Assembly: GCA_964396895.1 (NCBI GenBank) | Contig: CAYNGJ010000015.1 | Location: 1-64,000 of the forward strand | From: UBA2334 sp964396895 | GTDB taxonomy: Bacteria; Pseudomonadota; Gammaproteobacteria; Burkholderiales; Burkholderiaceae_C | Direction of reading: 5' to 3' | Length of the DNA stretch: 64,000 nucleotides | Shown: positions 1 to 7,458 of the stretch, piece by piece | Layout of the letters: each line of letters opens with the position of its first letter | Numbering within the stretch: position 1 is the stretch's first letter | Translations under genes and position numbers: made by a program | Notes under the pieces: generated by a model | Told to the model about the DNA's origin: nothing | Seen by the model: the letters and a program-made list of their open reading frames with translations, nothing else | The model's database searches: none

Positions 1-9
1 AGAAATCAC

Positions 10-765
10 ATGTCTGTCTCCATGCGCGAAATGCTGGAAGCCGGTGTCCATTTTGGTCACCAAACCCGCTTCTGGAACCCCAAGATGGCCCCGTACATCT
101 TCGGTCACCGCAACAAAATTCACATCGTCAACCTCGAAAAGACGTTGCCGATGTTCGAAGACGCTGCCAAGTTCGTCCGTCAGTTGACGGCCAATCGCGG
201 TACCGTCCTCATGGTGGGCACCAAGCGCCAAGCCCGTGACATCGTGGTGGCTGAAGCCACCCGTGCCGGTGTGCCATTTGTCAGCCAGCGTTGGTTGGGT
301 GGCATGTTGACCAACTTCAAAACGGTCAAAACGTCCATCAAGCGCTTGAAAGAAATGCAGGCCCAACTGGAAGTCGGTCTGGACCACATGAGCAAAAAAG
401 AACAGCTCACATTTACACGTGAGATGGAAAAGCTCGAAAAAGACATCGGTGGCATTCAGGACATGCCCGCATTGCCCGATGCCATCTTCGTGATCGACGT
501 GGGCTTCCACAAGATCGCCATCGCAGAAGCCCGCAAGCTGGGCATTCCACTGGTTGGCGTGGTGGACACCAACCACTCGCCCGAAGGCATCGACTACGTC
601 ATTCCTGGCAACGACGACTCGGCCAAAGCGGTTGAGCTGTACGCCCGTGGCATCGCCGACGCCATCCTCGAAGGCCGTGCCAACGCCGTGAACGATGTGG
701 TCAAGGCCGTGTCCGCCGACAGCGGCGATGAATTCGTTGAAGTCAGCGAAGAGTCGGCTGCTTAA
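10..765 (+). CDS. rpsB: 30S ribosomal protein S2
   Basis: This 251-residue protein is ribosomal protein S2, which binds the neck of the 30S subunit and is needed to recruit S1. The N-terminal block MREMLEAGVHFGHQTRFWNP is the S2 signature and the second signature (residues about 155-180, around PDAIFVIDVGFHKIAIAEA) is also present. The length is normal for the family. Only nine bases lie upstream in the window, so its promoter cannot be seen. It is followed by a terminator-like hairpin and then tsf, the usual rpsB-tsf pair in bacteria. The identification is secure. Confidence 0.98.
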   Translation: MSVSMREMLEAGVHFGHQTRFWNPKMAPYIFGHRNKIHIVNLEKTLPMFEDAAKFVRQLTANRGTVLMVGTKRQARDIVVAEATRAGVPFVSQRWLGGMLTNFKTVKTSIKRLKEMQAQLEVGLDHMSKKEQLTFTREMEKLEKDIGGIQDMPALPDAIFVIDVGFHKIAIAEARKLGIPLVGVVDTNHSPEGIDYVIPGNDDSAKAVELYARGIADAILEGRANAVNDVVKAVSADSGDEFVEVSEESAA

Positions 766-785
766 GCTGCCCTCGCTGACCAATC

Positions 786-808
786 AGGGGCTCATGTGGC
801 CCCTTTTT
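786..808 (+). terminator. rpsB-tsf intercistronic terminator/attenuator
   Basis: A 6-bp stem AGGGGC (786-791) pairs with GCCCCT (799-804) across a 7-base loop and is followed by a run of T. It sits 21 bases after the rpsB stop and 45 bases before tsf. A partial terminator here would give more S2 than EF-Ts mRNA, as is known in other bacteria. The strength of termination is an inference. Confidence 0.65.
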
Positions 809-852
809 CACAACTGAGCGGCAGTGACACTGCCCATTTCTGGAGAAATTCA

Positions 853-1740
853 ATGGCTATTACCGCAAGCATGGTCGCCGAACTGCGCGCCAAGACCGAC
901 GCTCCCATGATGGAGTGCAAAAAAGCCCTGACCGAAGCCGAAGGCAACATGGAAAAAGCAGAAGAAATTCTGCGCGTCAAGCTGGGCAGCAAAGCCGGCA
1001 AAGCCGCCAGCCGAGTGACGGCTGAGGGCGTGGTGGCTGCGCATGTGGCGGGCACAGTGGGCGCACTGGTCGAAATCAACTGCGAAACCGACTTCGTGAC
1101 CAAAAACGACAGCTTCTTGTCCATGAGCAAAGCCATTGCCGAGCTGATCGCTGTGCACAACCCCGCCGACCTGGCCGCTGTGGGTGCATTGCCCTTGACC
1201 GCTGAAGGCTTTGGCCCCACCGTGGAAGATGTGCGCAAGGGCCTGATTGGCAAGATCGGGGAAAACATGAGCATTCGCCGTTTTCAGCGTTACGCCAACG
1301 GTGGCAAGCTGGCCAGCTACCTGCACGGTACCCGCATCGGCGTGATGGTCGAGTACGATGGTGACGATGTCGCCGCCAAAGACGTGGCCATGCACATCGC
1401 GGCCATGAAGCCCGTGTCGCTGTCCAGCGCCGAAGTGCCCGCTGAACTGGTGGAGCGCGAGCGTTCCGTGGCCACGGCCAAAGCAGCTGAGTCTGGCAAA
1501 CCCGCTGACATTGCAGCCAAAATGATCGAGGGCGCGGTTCAGAAATACCTGAAAGAAGTCAGCCTGTTCAACCAGACCTTCGTGAAAAACGACAAGCAGA
1601 CCGTCGAGCAGATGCTCAAGTCCGTCAACACCACGGTCAAGGGCTTTACCATGTACGTGGTCGGCGAGGGCATCGAGAAGAAAGTGGACGACTTCGCTGC
1701 TGAAGTGGCCGCCCAAGTGGCCGCAGCCCAAGGGGCTTGA
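853..1740 (+). CDS. tsf: translation elongation factor Ts
   Basis: This 295-residue protein is EF-Ts, the nucleotide exchange factor that releases GDP from EF-Tu. The N-terminal UBA-like region has the signature VAELRAKTDAPMMECKKAL, and the core (about residues 55-270) contains the EINCETDFVTKND block. I chose ATG 853 because it has a GGAG upstream (842-845) and gives the conserved start MAITASMVAELR. A longer frame opens at 796, but the extra 19 residues fall in the terminator and spacer and are not family-like. pyrH follows after 88 bases. Confidence 0.97.
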   Translation: MAITASMVAELRAKTDAPMMECKKALTEAEGNMEKAEEILRVKLGSKAGKAASRVTAEGVVAAHVAGTVGALVEINCETDFVTKNDSFLSMSKAIAELIAVHNPADLAAVGALPLTAEGFGPTVEDVRKGLIGKIGENMSIRRFQRYANGGKLASYLHGTRIGVMVEYDGDDVAAKDVAMHIAAMKPVSLSSAEVPAELVERERSVATAKAAESGKPADIAAKMIEGAVQKYLKEVSLFNQTFVKNDKQTVEQMLKSVNTTVKGFTMYVVGEGIEKKVDDFAAEVAAQVAAAQGA

Positions 1741-1828
1741 TGGGTCCAGGTGCCCGGTTCAGCCATTTGGGTGGCCGGGTACAGGCCTGCACCGGGCTGA
1801 CCCTTTGTTCAATCATCACTGCACATTT

Positions 1829-2539
1829 ATGCCTGCCTACAAACGGATACTGCTGAAACTTTCCGGTGAAGCCCTGATGGGCGACGATGCCTTTGGCATC
1901 AACCGAGCGACCATCGTGCGCATGGTCGAGGAAATTGCTGATATCACACGTCTGGGTGTCCAGGTGGCCGTGGTCATCGGTGGCGGCAACATTTTCCGTG
2001 GTGTGGCAGGCGGGTCGGTGGGCATGGACAGGGCCACGGCCGACTACATGGGCATGCTGGCCACGGTCATGAATTCGCTGGCCCTGGCCGACACCATGGA
2101 CAAGGCTGGCCTGGTCGCCCGCGTGATGTCCGCCATCTCCATCGAGCAGGTGGTTGAGCCCTATGTGCGTCCCAAAGCGTTGCAGTACCTGGAGGAGGGC
2201 AAGGTCGTGATCTTTGCCGCCGGTACTGGCAACCCGTTTTTCACCACCGACACGGCCGCTGCATTGCGGGGTGCCGAAATCGGTGCCGAGGTGGTGTTGA
2301 AAGCCACCAAGGTCGATGGGGTGTACACCGCAGATCCCAAAAAAGACCCGACCGCCACGCTGTACTCGTCCATCACGTTTGACGAGGCCATGGCCAAAAA
2401 TCTCCAGGTCATGGATGCCACGGCGTTTGCGCTGTGCCGGGATCAGAAGCTGCCCATCAAGGTGTTCAGCATTTTCAAGCACGGTGCATTGCGCCGTGTG
2501 GTGCTGGGGGCCGATGAGGGCACATTGGTGCATGTTTGA
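1829..2539 (+). CDS. pyrH: UMP kinase
   Basis: This 236-residue cytoplasmic protein is bacterial UMP kinase, which phosphorylates UMP to UDP in pyrimidine synthesis. It belongs to the amino-acid kinase fold. Visible motifs are KRILLKLSGEALMG at the N-terminus (phosphate loop), VVIGGGNIFRG (about residues 48-58), and GTGNPFFTTDTAA (about 133-145). ATG 1829 is chosen over the in-frame ATG 1805 because MPAYKRILLKLSGEAL is the typical family start. It sits between tsf and frr, the classical order. Confidence 0.97.
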   Translation: MPAYKRILLKLSGEALMGDDAFGINRATIVRMVEEIADITRLGVQVAVVIGGGNIFRGVAGGSVGMDRATADYMGMLATVMNSLALADTMDKAGLVARVMSAISIEQVVEPYVRPKALQYLEEGKVVIFAAGTGNPFFTTDTAAALRGAEIGAEVVLKATKVDGVYTADPKKDPTATLYSSITFDEAMAKNLQVMDATAFALCRDQKLPIKVFSIFKHGALRRVVLGADEGTLVHV

Positions 2540-2562
2540 CATGCCGACATGGAGGAACACAC

Positions 2563-3123
2563 ATGAGCATCGCTGACATCAAAGCAGGCACTGAGCACAA
2601 AATGCTGCAGTCCATTGAGGCCTTCCGGACCGCGTTGACCCGTGTCCGCACCGGACGCGCCAACCCCGCCATTCTGGACACCGTGCACGTGGACTACTAC
2701 GGCTCCATGGTGCCGATTTCCCAGGTCGCCAACCTCGCGCTGCTGGACTCGCGCACCATTGGCGTGTCCCCGTGGGAGAAAAACATGGGTGCCAAGATCG
2801 AAAAGGCCATCCGTGAATCCGACTTGGGCTTGAACCCGGCCAGCCAGGGTGACCTGATCCGTGTGCCGCTGCCGGCCATGACGGAAGAGCGCCGCAAGGA
2901 GCTGACCAAGGTCGTGCGCAACGAGGGTGAAAACGCCAAGATCGCGATCCGCAACCTGCGCCGCGATGCCAATGAATCGGTCAAGAAGCTGGTCAAAGAC
3001 AAACTGGCTTCTGAGGACGACGAGCGCCGCACCCAGGACGACGTGCAAAAACTCACCGACCGCTGCATTGCCGAGGTGGACAAGCTGGTGGCGGCCAAAG
3101 AACAAGACATCATGGCTGTCTGA
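2563..3123 (+). CDS. frr: ribosome recycling factor
   Basis: This 186-residue protein is the ribosome recycling factor, which with EF-G splits post-termination ribosomes. The length matches the usual 185. The coiled-coil helices of domain I and the conserved segment KIEKAIRESDLGLNPAS are present, as is the PLPAMTEERRKEL motif. The start at 2563 has GGAGGAAC just upstream. An in-frame ATG at 2536 would overlap the pyrH stop and add nine residues that are not family-like. It precedes uppS by 32 bases. Confidence 0.97.
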   Translation: MSIADIKAGTEHKMLQSIEAFRTALTRVRTGRANPAILDTVHVDYYGSMVPISQVANLALLDSRTIGVSPWEKNMGAKIEKAIRESDLGLNPASQGDLIRVPLPAMTEERRKELTKVVRNEGENAKIAIRNLRRDANESVKKLVKDKLASEDDERRTQDDVQKLTDRCIAEVDKLVAAKEQDIMAV

Positions 3124-3155
3124 CGCTGTGAACTGCACATTTCGCGTGCTTTCGC

Positions 3156-3911
3156 ATGGCTGAGCCCCTTGGCCCACAAGGGCAAATTGCCACCCCCCAC
3201 CACGTGGCCATCGTCATGGATGGCAACGGTCGCTGGGCCAAAAAGCGATTCTTGCCCCGCGTGGCGGGGCACAAACAAGGGGTGGAAGCGCTGAGGCGCA
3301 CGGTCAAGGCTTGTTTGGACGCGGGCATACAGGTGCTCAGCGTGTTTGCCTTTTCGTCTGAAAATTGGTCCAGACCCGCCGATGAAGTGTCGGGTCTGAT
3401 GGAGTTGATGGCGTTGGCGCTGTCGCGCGAGGTGTCCGGACTGCACCAGCAGGGGGTGCAAATTCACTTTCCCGGAGACAAAAGCCGCTTGTCCTCCCGG
3501 GTCACGGAAGGGCTGAGCAAAGCGCAGACCCTCACGGCCAACAACACCCGCTTGGTGCTGAACGTGTGCTTCAACTACGGTGGCCGCTGGGACATTGCCC
3601 AGGCGGCTGCCCGGGTTCAAGCCCAGGGCGAGCCCATCACCGAGCAAAACCTGGCCCAACACCTGGCGCTGGCCCATGTGCCCGACCCCGATCTGTTCAT
3701 CCGCACCGGGGGGGAAATGCGGGTCAGCAATTTCCTGATCTGGCAGATGGCCTATGCCGAGTTTTACTTCTCCAGTGCGTTGTGGCCCGATTTCGGCGCA
3801 GCGGAACTGGAGTCCGCCCTGGCGGCGTACCAGCGCCGCGAACGCCGTTTTGGCTTGACGTCGGAGCAGCTCGGCGCCGCCACGGATTCACCACCCAAGG
3901 AAATCAGCTGA
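3156..3911 (+). CDS. uppS: undecaprenyl diphosphate synthase (cis-prenyltransferase)
   Basis: This 251-residue enzyme condenses isopentenyl diphosphate units onto farnesyl diphosphate to make the C55 lipid carrier for peptidoglycan and O-antigen. The catalytic motif VMDGNGRWAKKR lies at residues 20-31 with Asp22. The C-terminal substrate motif RTGGEMRVSNFLIWQ is intact. The stop overlaps the start of cdsA by one base (TGATG), which suggests translational coupling. The first dozen residues before the conserved core are variable in the family, so the exact start is slightly uncertain. Confidence 0.96.
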   Translation: MAEPLGPQGQIATPHHVAIVMDGNGRWAKKRFLPRVAGHKQGVEALRRTVKACLDAGIQVLSVFAFSSENWSRPADEVSGLMELMALALSREVSGLHQQGVQIHFPGDKSRLSSRVTEGLSKAQTLTANNTRLVLNVCFNYGGRWDIAQAAARVQAQGEPITEQNLAQHLALAHVPDPDLFIRTGGEMRVSNFLIWQMAYAEFYFSSALWPDFGAAELESALAAYQRRERRFGLTSEQLGAATDSPPKEIS

Positions 3912-4741
3912 TGCTCAAGCAGCGTGTCATCACCGCCCTGGTTCTGCTGGCCGTTTTGTTGCCGCTGCTGTTTCACGCCAGGCCCGAGCCCTTCATGGCT
4001 TTTTCTTTGGCCATGGTGTCTGCGGGTGCTTGGGAGTGGGGGCGTCTGAACGGGTGGGCGGCCAACCGTGCGGTGGCGGGCGGTGTGGCATTCGGTGCGA
4101 CCTTGCTCGCTCTCTGGTTGGGGTGGGGCTTGGACCTGCCCACCTGGGTGTGGTGGGTACCCGCGCTGGTGTGGGTGCTGGGCAGTGCGCTGTTGTTGCG
4201 TCGGGGCGTCGCAGGCTGGGGTGCGTTGCCCGCCGCCGTGCGCCTGCCGGTGGGCTTTGTTGCGCTGGCGTTTGCCTGGGTGGCCATGGCCCAGTTGCGC
4301 ACGGTGGGCGTCAACTTTTTGTTGTCGGCTTTTTTTCTGGTGTGGGCCGCCGACGTCTTTGCCTATTTTGGTGGCAAGGCCTTTGGCCAACGCAAACTGG
4401 CACCCACCATCAGTCCCGGTAAAAGCTGGGCTGGGGTGTACACCGGTGCGCTGGGCGTGGCCGCAGTGGCATTGGTGTGGCGCTGGATAGACGCCAGCCA
4501 CGCACTGGACTCCCCCAGCGTGTTCACGCAGTTGCTCGGGGCGCACCCCATCATGGGTTGGCTGGGCTTGCTGTGCCTGACCGCGATGAGCGTGGTGGGT
4601 GATCTGGTGGAGTCGTTGGTCAAGCGCAGCGCGGGCTTCAAAGATTCGAGCAACCTGCTGCCTGGTCACGGCGGCGTTCTGGACCGGGTGGATGCCTTGC
4701 TGCCGGTGTTGCCCATGGTGATGCTGCTGGTGAGTGCCTGA
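3911..4741 (+). CDS. cdsA: phosphatidate cytidylyltransferase (CDP-diglyceride synthase)
   Basis: This 276-residue polytopic inner-membrane enzyme makes CDP-diacylglycerol from CTP and phosphatidate, the branch point of phospholipid synthesis. About eight hydrophobic segments are visible. The C-terminal signature SLVKRSAGFKDSSNLLPGHG followed by GVLDRVDA is complete. The start ATG overlaps the uppS stop by one base. A much longer frame extends upstream inside uppS and is ignored. The 125 bases after it hold an AT-rich repeat copy rather than a clear terminator. Confidence 0.95.
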   Translation: MLKQRVITALVLLAVLLPLLFHARPEPFMAFSLAMVSAGAWEWGRLNGWAANRAVAGGVAFGATLLALWLGWGLDLPTWVWWVPALVWVLGSALLLRRGVAGWGALPAAVRLPVGFVALAFAWVAMAQLRTVGVNFLLSAFFLVWAADVFAYFGGKAFGQRKLAPTISPGKSWAGVYTGALGVAAVALVWRWIDASHALDSPSVFTQLLGAHPIMGWLGLLCLTAMSVVGDLVESLVKRSAGFKDSSNLLPGHGGVLDRVDALLPVLPMVMLLVSA

Positions 4742-4769
4742 CGACAGCCACGCGCCAACGGGATACAGG

Positions 4770-4848
4770 TTTGTTATTTTATATAGCTAACTATTCAATA
4801 AATTCAAGCGCCGAGTGCCATTTTGATTGATATTTTTTGTTCCCCCAC
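4770..4848 (-). repeat. AT-rich dispersed repeat, copy 1
   Basis: Read on the - strand, this stretch has TCAAAATGGC, then GGCGCTTGA, then AGTTAGCTAT, the same order of blocks seen in other copies in this window (for example 14551 and 56961). It fills most of the cdsA-dxr gap and is far more AT-rich than its flanks. Boundaries are by eye. Confidence 0.5.
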
Positions 4849-4866
4849 CTCTGGGGCGCCTTCGCC

Positions 4867-6042
4867 ATGAACCCGAGCAGGCAAGTGGTGACGGTGCTGG
4901 GCTCCACTGGGTCCATTGGCACCAGCACGCTGGATGTCATGGCGCGTCACCCCGAACGCTTTGAGTTGTTTGCCCTCAGCGCTGCCACCCAAGTGGACGC
5001 GATGTTGCGGCAAATCCAACAACACCAGCCCCGGTTTGCGGTCATGGCCAGTGCGCCACACGGCGCGGCGCTGGCGGAAAAAGTCCGCGCCGCCGGCCTG
5101 AGCACCCAGGTGTTGTCGGGTCCTCAGGCCTTGTGTGACGTGGCCAGCGACGAGCGGGTTCAAAGCGTCATGGCCGCCATCGTGGGCGCGGCCGGTCTGC
5201 CTTCGTGCATGGCCGCCGCACGGGCGGGCAAGAAGATCATGCTCGCCAACAAAGAGGCCCTGGTGGTGGGTGGTGACTGCTTCATGCAGGCCGTGGCCGA
5301 AGGTGGCGCCACCCTGCTGCCCATTGACAGCGAGCATTCAGCGGTGTTTCAGTCCTTGCCCGATGACCGCAGCACCTGGGCGCAACGGGTGCAAAAAATC
5401 ATCCTGACCGCATCCGGAGGACCGTTTCGCCAGCGGGCGCTGGACACCTTGGCCCACGTCACCCCCGATGAAGCCTGCGCGCACCCCAATTGGGTGATGG
5501 GGCGGAAAATCTCGGTTGACTCCGCCACCATGATGAACAAGGCGCTGGAGGTGATCGAAGCCCGCTACCTGTTTGACGTGTTGCCCGAACAGATCGAGGT
5601 GGTCATCCACCCCCAGAGCGTCATTCACTCCATGGTGCAGTTCCACGATGCGTCCATCGTGGCCCAGCTGGGTACACCCGACATGCGGGGGCCCATTGCC
5701 TACGGTTTGTCGTGGCCCGAACGCATCGCTTCGGGCGCCAGCCCGGTGGACTTCACCCGCATTGCGCCCCTGACCTTCGAGGTGCCAGATCACCTGCGCT
5801 TTCCTGGTCTGCCTCTGGCTTGGCAGGCCTTGAATGCGGCCCCCGGCACCACGGCCGTGCTGAATGCGGCCAACGAAGTGGCGGTGGCTGCCTTTCTGGG
5901 CGGCGACATCCGTTTTGACCAGATCCATGCCATCAACCAGGGCACGCTCAGCCAGTTGTTGCCCGGGGTGGTGACCGGCATCGACGATCTGCTCGCCATC
6001 GACGCCGAGGCCCGTGCGGTGGCCGCCGGTCTGGCCCGTTGA
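4867..6042 (+). CDS. dxr: 1-deoxy-D-xylulose 5-phosphate reductoisomerase
   Basis: This 391-residue enzyme converts DXP to methylerythritol 4-phosphate with NADPH and a divalent metal, the committed step of the MEP isoprenoid pathway. The N-terminus has the Rossmann motif VLGSTGSIGTSTLDV. The metal and substrate site motifs LLPIDSEHSAVFQ and LTASGGPFR are present, and so is GRKISVDSATMMNKALE. ATG 4867 gives MNPSRQVVTVLGSTGSIG. An in-frame ATG at 4837 is less likely. It shares an envelope and isoprenoid gene run with uppS and rseP. Confidence 0.97.
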   Translation: MNPSRQVVTVLGSTGSIGTSTLDVMARHPERFELFALSAATQVDAMLRQIQQHQPRFAVMASAPHGAALAEKVRAAGLSTQVLSGPQALCDVASDERVQSVMAAIVGAAGLPSCMAAARAGKKIMLANKEALVVGGDCFMQAVAEGGATLLPIDSEHSAVFQSLPDDRSTWAQRVQKIILTASGGPFRQRALDTLAHVTPDEACAHPNWVMGRKISVDSATMMNKALEVIEARYLFDVLPEQIEVVIHPQSVIHSMVQFHDASIVAQLGTPDMRGPIAYGLSWPERIASGASPVDFTRIAPLTFEVPDHLRFPGLPLAWQALNAAPGTTAVLNAANEVAVAAFLGGDIRFDQIHAINQGTLSQLLPGVVTGIDDLLAIDAEARAVAAGLAR

Positions 6043-6081
6043 GTGGGGGACTGAGCCCATGCCGATCAAGGAATTTTTGAC

Positions 6082-7449
6082 ATGCTGACGATCTTGGCTT
6101 TTGTGTTGGGACTGGGCTTGCTGATTGGCATCCACGAGTACGGCCACTACCGCATGGCGTTGGCCTGCGGCGTCAAGGTGCTGCGGTTTTCCATCGGCTT
6201 TGGCAAGCCTTTGCTGCGCTGGACCGCCGGGCGCAGCCACACCGAGTTTGTTTTGGCGGCCATTCCCCTGGGTGGCTACGTGAAGATGCTGGATGAGCGG
6301 GAGGCCCCTGTGGCCGCCCACGAGCGACACCTGGCCTTCAACACCCAACCCCTGCGCAGCCGCACGCTGATCGTGGCGGCCGGTCCCGTGGCCAACTTCC
6401 TGCTGGCCATTGCCCTGTATGCCGGGGTGAACTGGATGGGTGTGCAAGAGCCCAAGGCCATTCTGGCCACCCCGGTCGCGGGCTCCGTGGCCGATGCCGC
6501 CGGTCTGCGCGGCGGGGAGTTGGTGGTGGCCGTGGCGGTGGACGGGGAGGAACCCGAGGCCATCGATTCATTTGACCACCTGCGCTGGCGGCTGTTGCAA
6601 GCCGCCTTGCAAGGCCACGATGCGGTGCTGACCACCGCCCGGCGCGACGCGGAGTTTGTTCACCGCGACATTCGCCTGGCACTGGCCGAGCCGCAAGCCA
6701 AGGACGCCGACGACCAGTTGCTGAAGAAAATTGGCCTCAACGGCCCATGGACCACGCCGACACTGGGCGAGGTGTTGCCCGATGGGGCCGCGTTGTCCGC
6801 GGGCCTGCAAGCGGGCGATCTGGTGTTGAGCGTGGACCACCAGCCCGTGGTGGACGGACAGGGCCTGCGCCAGCTCATTCGGCAATCGGTGGGACCACAG
6901 GGGCAAGCACAGGCCCAACAATGGGCCGTCAGCCGCCAGGGTCGCACCCTGACCTTGACGGTCACACCCAAGCCCGAACGCCAAAACGGCGCCTGGGTGG
7001 GGCGCGTGGGGGCCTACATCGGTCAGCCGCCCGACATGGTGCTGGTGCGCAAGGGCCCACTGGAGGGCTTGGCCGCTGCCGGTACCAAGACCTGGGAGGT
7101 GTCCATCCTCAGCCTGCAGATGATGGGCAAGATGGTGATCGGCGAAGCCTCCCTGAAAAACCTGAGCGGGCCACTCACCATGGCCGACTACGCCGGTCGA
7201 TCGGCCAGCATCGGCTTCACCGCCTACATCCTCTTTTTGGCACTGATCAGTGTCAGCCTCGGGGTGCTGAACCTGCTGCCGCTGCCGGTCTTGGACGGGG
7301 GACACCTGATGTATTATCTTTGGGAAGGTGTCACTGGTCGTCCTGTGTCCGAGGTCTGGCAAGACCGGCTGCAGCGCGGTGGCGTGGTGATACTGCTGGG
7401 CATGATGTCCATCGCCCTTTTCAATGACATTGCCCGTTTGGTGGGTTGA
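6082..7449 (+). CDS. rseP: RseP-type site-2 zinc metalloprotease
   Basis: This 455-residue inner-membrane protease belongs to the site-2 protease family, which cleaves anti-sigma factors and signal-peptide remnants inside the membrane. The zinc motif is HEYGH at residues 18-22 in the first transmembrane helix, and the third ligand motif LPLPVLDGGHL lies near the C-terminus. Two PDZ-like regions (about residues 120-200 and 225-300) lie between. It is followed after nine bases by bamA. Regulation of envelope stress by this protein is known for the family and is not visible here. Confidence 0.95.
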   Translation: MLTILAFVLGLGLLIGIHEYGHYRMALACGVKVLRFSIGFGKPLLRWTAGRSHTEFVLAAIPLGGYVKMLDEREAPVAAHERHLAFNTQPLRSRTLIVAAGPVANFLLAIALYAGVNWMGVQEPKAILATPVAGSVADAAGLRGGELVVAVAVDGEEPEAIDSFDHLRWRLLQAALQGHDAVLTTARRDAEFVHRDIRLALAEPQAKDADDQLLKKIGLNGPWTTPTLGEVLPDGAALSAGLQAGDLVLSVDHQPVVDGQGLRQLIRQSVGPQGQAQAQQWAVSRQGRTLTLTVTPKPERQNGAWVGRVGAYIGQPPDMVLVRKGPLEGLAAAGTKTWEVSILSLQMMGKMVIGEASLKNLSGPLTMADYAGRSASIGFTAYILFLALISVSLGVLNLLPLPVLDGGHLMYYLWEGVTGRPVSEVWQDRLQRGGVVILLGMMSIALFNDIARLVG

Positions 7450-7458
7450 CACCTATTC

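Noticed and set aside
1741..1828. Hairpin between tsf and pyrH as a terminator
   Set aside because: GTGCCCGG/CCGGGTAC pairing is imperfect and no T run follows, so I did not call it.
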